NCBI GenBank assembly: GCA_033964015.1
Contig: CM066915.1
Location: 2,480,001 to 2,544,000 of the forward strand
Direction: 5' to 3'
Source: Scolanthus callimorphus
Taxonomy: Eukaryota > Cnidaria > Anthozoa > Actiniaria > Edwardsiidae
DNA length: 64,000 nt
Of this stretch, positions 56,785-64,000 are shown in pieces; the stretch's first letter is position 1; every line of letters begins with the position of its first letter. Below the pieces are notes generated by a model. It ran no database searches. It saw only the letters and a program-made list of their open reading frames with translations, and had not been told where the DNA came from. Both the position numbers and the translations under genes were made by a program.

Positions 56785-57195
56785 TAGATGCACGTGATCA
56801 GCGTGTGTTTTGAAGATGCACGGCTCGTGATCATCGCCTGTTTTATAGATGCACGGCACGTGATCAGCGTGTGTTTTGAAGATGCACGGCACGTGATCAT
56901 CGTCTGTTTTATAGATGCACGGCACGTGATCAGCGTGTGTTTTTAGATACACGGCACGTGATCAGCGTGTGTTTTATAGATGCACGGCACGTGATCAGCG
57001 TGTGTTTTTAGATACACGGCACGTGATCAGCGTGTGTTTTATAGATGCACGGCACGTGATCAGCGTATGTTTTTAGATACACGGCACGTGATCTCAGCGT
57101 GTGCTTTGTAGATGCACGGCACGAGATCAACGCGTATGTTTTCTAGAAACACGGCACGTGATCAACGCTTATCTTTTTAGATACGCCACGTGATC
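56785..57195. repeat. ~33-bp minisatellite downstream of the plus-strand copy
   Basis: About a dozen copies of TAGATGCACGGCACGTGATC plus AGCGTGTGTTTT, with alternating GATGCACGG and GATACACGG forms. Each unit contains CACGTG next to GATCA. Confidence 0.9.
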
Positions 57196-57315
57196 AACAC
57201 TCGTGAACTAATACACCAAGATGGTGACTCGTTCTGCGACTCAATAGCGAGAAAGAGCTCAACTAGAAGTCAAGAAAGAAGTCCAGTCTAGAATACACTC
57301 CCTGGCTTTTATTTT

Positions 57316-57855
57316 ATTTTTTGGTCGGGGATGATCGTCGTATCTTTTAGGGGTCAAAATCACGGGTTTTGGTCTCTTTTAGGGGTAACCTTGATCTGCA
57401 ATAAAACTCTTAAGGTAGATTGGTATCTTTAAGGGCTCTAACACAACGATTAATCTTCAAGAAAGAGAGAATAAAGTACTTGTTGACAAGACGATAAATT
57501 AGACAACATCAAAGGCAGCATTTTAATCAAAGACGGAAATTTCTTGATGGGTTTTTCTTGATGGGATTATTTCTATGTAGGTAAGCTTATGTAATTGCAA
57601 TTAGTCTCTCTATTTTCAGTGGTAGTGACCATCTCGAAAGCCATGCGCTACTATGGTCACTACGCACTTTGCTTTTGTTTCTATACATTATAAATCTTTA
57701 TTATAGTTGTTTTCTTTTTGTAGTGTATAACCTTGTTTGTTTGTAATATAAATATGTGCTAATATTAATAAACTGAACTGAACTAAACTAAACTGAACTG
57801 GGTATCTTTTAAGGGTGAAACTGAAAATTCCCGACGATCGGCCCGACCAAAAAAT
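57316..57855. mobile_element. Inverted-repeat element with a LINE tail inside
   Basis: ATTTTTTGGTCGGGGATGAT and the right end CGATCGGCCCGACCAAAAAAT are inverted repeats. Repeats of TCTTTTAGGGGT occur near both ends. About 57600-57800 looks like a foreign piece ending AATAAACTGAACTGAACTAA, a LINE-like tail. Confidence 0.65.
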
Positions 57856-57859
57856 ATGT

Positions 57860-59140
57860 ACCCCGAGAGAATACACCAGCCTTACATCCACCGCACAACG
57901 GCAGACCAACACTCACGTTTCTTGAGCACGATGAGCATTATTATCAGCCATCCTTGCAAGTTACAAGTTTTATTTCCGACACAGAAAAAAATACACAAAT
58001 ATAAATCTGATTAGTGGTGAGGGAACCTCAAAGACCTGAGGGATTGTGCGAGAGGTCCCCTCGTAGCAAAAATTATATAACAGTTTAGGTTCACACACAA
58101 AAAGGAGGATCTCATCTACAATCAGCGACAACATTGTTGAGAATTTTATGTCTTCAATCGTTACAGATCGCCATACTAAAAAATGTTGTGTTTCCATAAA
58201 ATAAACCCACTACCCTTCTCGTTAATACACCTCCCTCAACTCAATGTTGTTTTACCAAACGCACTAGTGGTTGGGCTTCAACATTGAATAGGGGGAGGAG
58301 GAATTAAAGCCAAGAAGACATCGCTTTATACGCAGTTGAAATGGAGAAAATGATTTTTAAAGGGAAATTCTCAACTACTTTTGTCGCTGATTGTAGATAG
58401 TAAAAGTTCTGATAGCTTTGATTTGAAAATCTCTAAAACAAAACCTACTTGATGTTGTAATGTAATTGAATTTGGTAAGGAATAGTGATGCTTTTTAAGT
58501 ACCCGATTTGAGGGTCGTGTGGCATAACCCGGAACCACCAACTTAATTTTCAAGAACATTCTAAATTTTGACTCTGAATTTCTCTTGAAACGATAATCAT
58601 ATTAAAAAGATAGAGTCGCCACTGGTTTCTACAACACAAGAACAACGCATTTGTGCGATTAAATTTGCGGTCCACATCGAGAAAAGGACGGCAGCGAAAC
58701 TCAGGGTGGGGTGTTTAGGGGTTCAACCCGTCACCTACCAACTCCCCTGACAAAATCGGGTACGCTAAAAGTTTGTTTGTTTTGACCACGTCTAGTAACA
58801 AATAAATCAGAAAAGAGTGATGGTATTTAAGCCAATCGTTGTATGGCCAAATATGTATAAATTTGCATTTCCTACGTAGACGATTTTTAGCAGACGAAGT
58901 AAAGTTTCAGAAATGCACGAAAATCTGAGTTGTTTTTCTCCCGATCCCCCTCTTTACTCGTTGCGGGAAAAGAGGACTGAACTCCGAGTGCCCAAACCAC
59001 TCTCAGAAATTGCGTGATTGTCAAGATCTTGGGGGTTAATGCTGATTGGCTAGAAATAGTTTCGATCGCGCGAGCAAGTGTCTTCGAGATTCAGCGCGCG
59101 CCATTGTGTAAGCAGTCTGGCGCGTGCGCAGAAGGCGCTT
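57860..59140. other. Intergenic sequence with one weak MITE at 58113-58398
   Basis: TCTACAATCAGCGACAA and the inverse TTGTCGCTGATTGTAGA bound the MITE, whose arms reach GAGAATTT. No gene recognised. Confidence 0.55.
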
Positions 59141-59157
59141 GGTGCAAGGTACTATGA

Positions 59158-59454
59158 CATTCTCGAACTCGGACATCCCCGACTCGTCACCTCACGTGGG
59201 AAGCTCTGGTGACAGCCATTGACGCATGCGCCAGAATACAGAGCCAATCTCGTACCCAGAGCCCGTCATCTTTTGGCCAGCGGCAAGATGAATCCTGCCG
59301 CTGGCCAAAAGATGACGGGCTCTGGGTACGAGATTGACAGAGCCGTTGAGAGAAATAAATTTCTGCGCATGCACCAACGTTCAAAATAAGCCAATCAGCG
59401 AAGGCCCTCGTTGCCACCGAGGTGACGAGCCGGGGAGTTCTGGGTACGAGAATG
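59158..59454. mobile_element. MITE (CATTCT...GAATG family) with 9-bp target duplication
   Basis: CATTCTCG and CGAGAATG ends are flanked by GTACTATGA on both sides (59149-59157 and 59455-59463). It contains a second element at 59246-59336. Same family as 16995-17215. Confidence 0.88.
59246..59336. mobile_element. 91-bp palindromic MITE nested in the above, 8-bp target duplication
   Basis: AATCTCGTACCCAGAGCCCG runs through GCCGCTGGCC-type arms to the inverse end as an almost perfect hairpin. It is flanked by ACAGAGCC at 59238-59245 and 59337-59344. The relative at 16995 has ACAGAGCC only once (inverse strand), so it shows the empty site. An 8-bp duplication suits a hAT-type mobiliser. Confidence 0.88.
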
Positions 59455-59464
59455 GTACTATGAG

Positions 59465-60980
59465 TGTCACTGAGGCGAACATGGCCTTCTAATTGAAAAG
59501 AACTGAAAAGCGCTACAACAAGAAACGTGGGCTTTGGATGAATAAATGAAAACGAATGAATTGAATGAATAAATATTGGAGACCGACTCCCCAGACTTGC
59601 AGCTCGCAAGCTAAACTACGCTGAGTCTCAACGGCGCCAGAGGGTTTATTACGTCCTCAGTCCCCAGCGTGTAACCTAACGGATATGTTTTCACTAATTT
59701 TACCTGCAAATAAGTACGACTCAACCATATACTCGAGCTTACTGAACACGGTTTTAACTTTGAAATGTATTCGACTAAATGGACAGAAAATTCGACAATA
59801 GTATTTAAAGAAGCGTAGAGTATATGACACGGCATCCTTAGATGAGCTTTCAGGGGATTAATGATCGTCCACGGAAAATAAAATCAGACGGGATGACGTG
59901 TGTGCGCATGCGCAAACGGAAAACTAAAAGAGAAACTCATTCTCGTGTCATTTTAATGGCTACTATTGAATTATAATGAATAAAACCTGCTAAACGGCAA
60001 CTGTGAAAAACATTTCTGCATTACTGTTAGATAACCTAGTTTAAACAACCCAACAACGTGTCCCACATGGATCTCTTACACACTCATCAGGCCTATAAAT
60101 ATGTTGGCGGTGCATAATTAATGTTGATTGTTCACTAACGGTACAAGGGGCGTCCTTATATGGTCTGGTGGCCGGGCGTACTCTCACCCATAGGTATCTA
60201 GCTACTGAGCAATTCAACACCAGGATAGCGACTGTCAGGGCCGAAATCTCTGGCGTGGGCGTAAGAACCGTACGGTCGCCATACGACGCTTCAGCTCTTT
60301 GTCTGGAAGTATGGTCTTATTTTTTTTTCCTTCTTTGCTCCTCAAGTCAAGTAAATATGCTGAATTCGCATTGGCGTGTAAAAGCTGAACGTAAAGCACA
60401 GGCAGATTATATTAGAGACCTTACGCAGCGACGACGACTGTTCATATTTCTCAATATACAACAACGGTTTGGAATTCACCATTGCATTTCAATTTTGATA
60501 GCAGCAAATTGACACCCAACTGCAATCACGTCAAACAAAATTTTGACAAAATCGGTAGCCGCACTCACGTTCTAGTCAGAACGTAAAACAAAGCAGTTTG
60601 ACGTTCTAGTTCTGAAGAAAACGGCCGTTGAAATGCATTTGATTTCATACATTTGCACGTGCGCGCTTTGTGCTCTGTAATCAAATGTATTGTTCTCTGC
60701 CGTTGTCGTCCTCGTTGCCGTTGTCGCAGCGTAAGGTCCCTATATATTACTTGCACGACTCACAAAATGCAGTTTAATAAAATTATTCCCTCAGTTTCCA
60801 TCATTTTATCGCAAATAACAAACGGCCTTAAAACCAAGCTGACCACAAACAAAACGGGTCGGAAAAAAAAAACAGACTAAAATTTCTGGAAGTTCTCGCC
60901 CAAAGTATTCAGTGTTTTTCCGGCAAATGTCGCCGAAATTCTTATCAGAAGGGGATCTACCGTCACTTCCAAAATAATGT
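59465..60980. other. Intergenic sequence, no gene recognised
   Basis: Contains unsupported reading frames (longest about 114 codons at 60168-60512) with no recognisable protein and no splice context. Confidence 0.5.
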
Positions 60981-61895
60981 ATCAGTCAATTCCAGCGCTG
61001 ACCATGCCCCCCCCCCGGGCAACCCCCGGGATTTTGGTCATTTCTAAAAATAAAACTGAAAATTCCCCGCCCCCGGGCTAGCAAAAATGCAAAATACCCC
61101 ACGGCGGGGAACACAAAAGCGGAAAAATGCCCCACCCACGGGAAGAGAAAAAGACGGTAGGATTCCATCGACTCTGCGTGACAAAGCTTCACAACAAAAA
61201 CGTCAACTCCATTTATACTGTCCGAGCATTTATTATTCGTTTCAGTAAATGTACTTTAGTTTTCTCGTCTTTGAACGAGTTCTCATTTCACTGAAAGTGA
61301 GACAAAATATAAATAAAGAAGTGAAACTAAGGTATTAGTACACTATCGGTAGACATTCCTAGGCCATTCGCCGTTGTAGCCATTTCTGCAAATTGTCTCC
61401 GGAATCTCTCAATGCGAAATTTACCTTTATTCTATTTGCAGAGCAACTATTTCACAGTTATGTTACTTGACTTTTTGCTAAATTGGAACTCTTTTATAGT
61501 GTCAATTCATTTTTATGTTTTTCCACTGAGACGAAATTGCGAAATCTGTTTCTTCTCTATAGGAGACGTTAACTGCGAAATGTGCAAATGTGTATTCCCC
61601 AAACGTGGTGTATACGGGCCATGCCCTGCATTATATTTTATGTGGCGTTATTTTCTGTAACTGGAACTTTGTAAATGCCAAACGATAGTTATTGTAACTG
61701 GTGTTGTAGTTCGCAAAACCCAAAGCGCTTGAGATTAGAAAACCAAAATTCCCCACTCCCCTCCCCCGGGGAAAAACAATTCCCGACCCTGGGGCCAGCA
61801 AAATTTTCAAAATTCCCCACCCCAGGGAAGGCAGCGGTGCGCAAATGCCCCACGGTGTCCCGGGGGTGGGATGGTCACCGCTGGAATTGACTGAT
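60981..61895. mobile_element. 915-bp element, ATCAGTCAATTCCAGCG family
   Basis: ATCAGTCAATTCCAGCGCTG and its inverse ending ACTGAT bound the element. Next to both ends are CCCCGGG-rich blocks with CCCCACGGCGGGG-like motifs, as in the small copy at 34357-34531. Flanks read ATGT and ACAT, extending the palindrome. No transposase was seen. It is the longer form of the family, still non-autonomous. Confidence 0.8.
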
Positions 61896-62068
61896 ACATA
61901 AGGTACGATCCAAATTTGAATATGGCATTGAGCGTCTCAAAAACGACAGGTTTGTTCAGGGTATTTTGATGTGGGAAATGGAAAGGAACGGGCGGAAGAC
62001 CTAGAAAAATAATAGGAAAGTAAAAGAAAGGAAACGGGAAGGGCATTTTGCGAGTCTTATTTGTTGAG

Positions 62069-63565
62069 TTAAGAGTCTCTGTCTGAGAAAGTGTTCCAGA
62101 GGACCAAAGTGGCGATCAACCGATTTGGCTGACTATTTGGCACAGACGTTGGGTTTGATGAGATATTGTCAAAGCCACTTTGGTTTCCTTCTCTGATATT
62201 TTGTGTCGGCCCAGCCTCTCTTGATGAAGCCAAAGATGGCGGATTTGGCGAAGGCGAAGTGTAAAATGATCAAAGTTTCCCAATAAATTACAAAACGTGG
62301 AGTTTTATTGAAATTTCAACACAAGATAATTTGTATCTACTTTATCTAGCCATGGAACTATTGTTTACGGATTTTTTCGATCTATTCCGCTTCTCTGGCT
62401 TGACAGGCTTGGCTCGGGTGCTAAATGGCTACATCAATGGAGTGCAATGGTTTGGAAGCCCTGCAAACTTCAAAGGTTCGACACCAACCACCAACACTGG
62501 ATGTTGAGAGGGGCTATCACGTGATATTGACCCTGCACAATCTTTTGTTTCGTGCTAATCTAATTGCATTCCTGAGTGTACATCTGAATCTTACTGGCTG
62601 GATTTTGGTATGTACTGTGACGCTGCACAGACAAAAATTAAGTATAACCAAAAAGCTCACTGGGACAAAATATGGAGTGTCAGTCTACAGTGCTTCTTGC
62701 AGTGGGTACATGCCTGCAAATTTTGACTCCTGGCAACTGATTACTGGAAAAATAATTATCAATTTAGATGCTCGGCTGACAGCTGTCTTAGCTTTTGTTT
62801 TAATAATGTTATCTGTTTTGAAATAAAACATTATGTACTTTCGCTAGGTTCAATTTTGGTGCCATTATGGGTATACATTTGGCGTAGTTCTAGAAATCAT
62901 ACCTATATAGGCTAAATGTTTAATCAATGATGACTCACTTTCAAAATAAAAGCTTTGTATCTAAGATTTTTTATGTTTTTGTGTCATTTGTGGCCAATAT
63001 TGCATTATTGATTATCCGGAAGTGACATGAGAACTCCAACTCTAAAAATCCAGTAAATGCTCTTAGTCCAACTTTTTCTCGCCTGATATTGATAAATGGA
63101 GTACCAAGGTACTCTCTCGTATAGGTTTCAAAAATATTCAAGAAGGTAGGTAAAGATTGTGATTTTTTGAAAAATGGCTAATTTTGGTAATGCGCTTTAC
63201 CATAAATTTGACCCAAATCTAGCCCCAGGCCTCTCTCTGCCAAATGACTTGACATCTAAGTTATATGCATAGACTGAAAGGGGAATCATAGTGGTTTTCT
63301 AAAATGAAAGTCATTTGGCAGCAGAGTTTGCTATTGTGATTTTATAGCTCTTCATATATGCCTACTAAAAAGCAGGATTTTGGTGCCCAAAAGGCCAAAT
63401 TGCCCCCCCCCCACTCCTGTAACTTGGGAACAAAATATCAGAGAAGGAAACCAAAGTGTCTTTTACAATATCTCATCAAATTACCCAACTTCTGTGCCAA
63501 ATTTCAGCCAAATCGGTTGATCACCACTTTGGTCCTCTGGAACACTTTCTCAGACATACTCTTAA
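62069..63565. mobile_element. 1.5-kb element with ~135-bp terminal inverted repeats
   Basis: AGTTAAGAGT, then GTCTGAGAAAGTGTTCCAGA and GGACCAAAGTGGCGATCAAC, through to CTTCTCTGATATTTTGT, are repeated inversely at 63431-63565. An inner pair (GCCAAATGACTTGACAT / ATGAAAGTCATTTGGC) lies at about 63238-63320. It contains a 133-codon ORF at 62425-62826. Confidence 0.8.
62425..62826 (+). CDS. 133-codon ORF inside the 1.5-kb element, unknown
   Basis: From ATG to TGA, ending in a hydrophobic segment (LTAVLAFVLIMLSVL). No recognised transposase motif. It may be accidental, or an exon of a mobilised gene fragment. Confidence 0.25.
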   Translation: MATSMECNGLEALQTSKVRHQPPTLDVERGYHVILTLHNLLFRANLIAFLSVHLNLTGWILVCTVTLHRQKLSITKKLTGTKYGVSVYSASCSGYMPANFDSWQLITGKIIINLDARLTAVLAFVLIMLSVLK

Positions 63566-64000
63566 TTTGATGCCTCCAGCAACAATAAATTATTTTTTGT
63601 AAATCAATAATGTTCTTCCCTGCTTATGAAGAATACTTTCTCCCGCACCGCACGAACCATGCAGCCTGGCTCACTGTTGGCATAATTGACTATCACCCCC
63701 TCACTGGTTTATACCACATTTTATTAACATTTTGACAAGATCATCACATTATTCTGCTTGTAAGTTAGGTTGTTGGTGTTTTTACAAAATACCACCAGTG
63801 GTGTAGCTTAATTTTCTGGTTATTAAAAAAAAAAGATTTAAATTTCCATTTGAATTTGCAGTGAATTTGCTTTCATCCTTCGCATTTCTTCGTCACTTCT
63901 CTCCCCCCCACGAAGAACCTTGCATTACAACCTCCGCAGTAGTCAGCCACGCATGTTGCATCCGGGAAGTTGGGACACTCGGTAACCTCACATGGATCGA
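63566..64000. other. Terminal intergenic stretch
   Basis: No gene recognised up to the window end. The last 100 bases become less AT-rich and could approach another gene, but no exon can be supported. Confidence 0.4.

Noticed and set aside
60168..60512. 114-codon ORF as a gene
   Set aside because: No recognised motif, no splice partners, and surrounded by repeats.

Overview
The window is eukaryotic DNA: spliced genes with GT-AG introns, AT-rich intergenic sequence, many short inverted-repeat transposons, LINE fragments and minisatellites. The gene content and repeat style point to a cnidarian, most likely a stony coral. In particular there is one ZNF541/TRERF1-type gene, and an extracellular PAN/EGF gene with a C-terminal domain I associate with cnidarian proteins. 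This assignment is inference; no species is claimed.

Layout. 1-8.95 kb is intergenic, with LINE relics and inverted repeats. 8.95-30.04 kb holds a 14-coding-exon plus-strand gene for a chromatin protein: three N-terminal C2H2 fingers, AT-hook-like basic patches, ELM2, SANT and two C-terminal C2H2 fingers. The reading frame closes at 1,419 residues if one missing G is assumed in exon 4. 30.05-34.9 kb is intergenic, with a 215-bp triplicated repeat between a 31-G and a 32-C homopolymer. About 34.96-45.83 kb holds a plus-strand gamma-butyrobetaine dioxygenase (BBOX1-like, carnitine synthesis) gene. Its third intron contains a 4.35-kb terminal-inverted-repeat element that carries about 25 copies of a ~90-bp minisatellite. 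46.7-57.2 kb is a large inverted duplication of a secreted PAN-EGF-domain gene: an older-looking minus-strand copy (47.47-49.98 kb) and a rearranged plus-strand copy (53.57-56.76 kb). The two diverge from a shared centre, and each is followed by its own minisatellite. 57.3-64 kb is transposon-rich intergenic DNA.

The genes do not form a pathway. The first would act in a class I histone deacetylase complex (MiDAC-type), the second in carnitine synthesis, and the PAN-EGF pair outside the cell. Conserved exons in all three loci carry one-base indels, mostly in homopolymers. This looks more like consensus error in a long-read assembly than three independent gene deaths, but reads would be needed to decide. 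The most interesting structures are the inverted PAN-EGF duplication with independently grown minisatellites, the satellite-carrying 4.35-kb element, and several transposon-in-transposon insertions whose empty sites can be read from paralogous copies.
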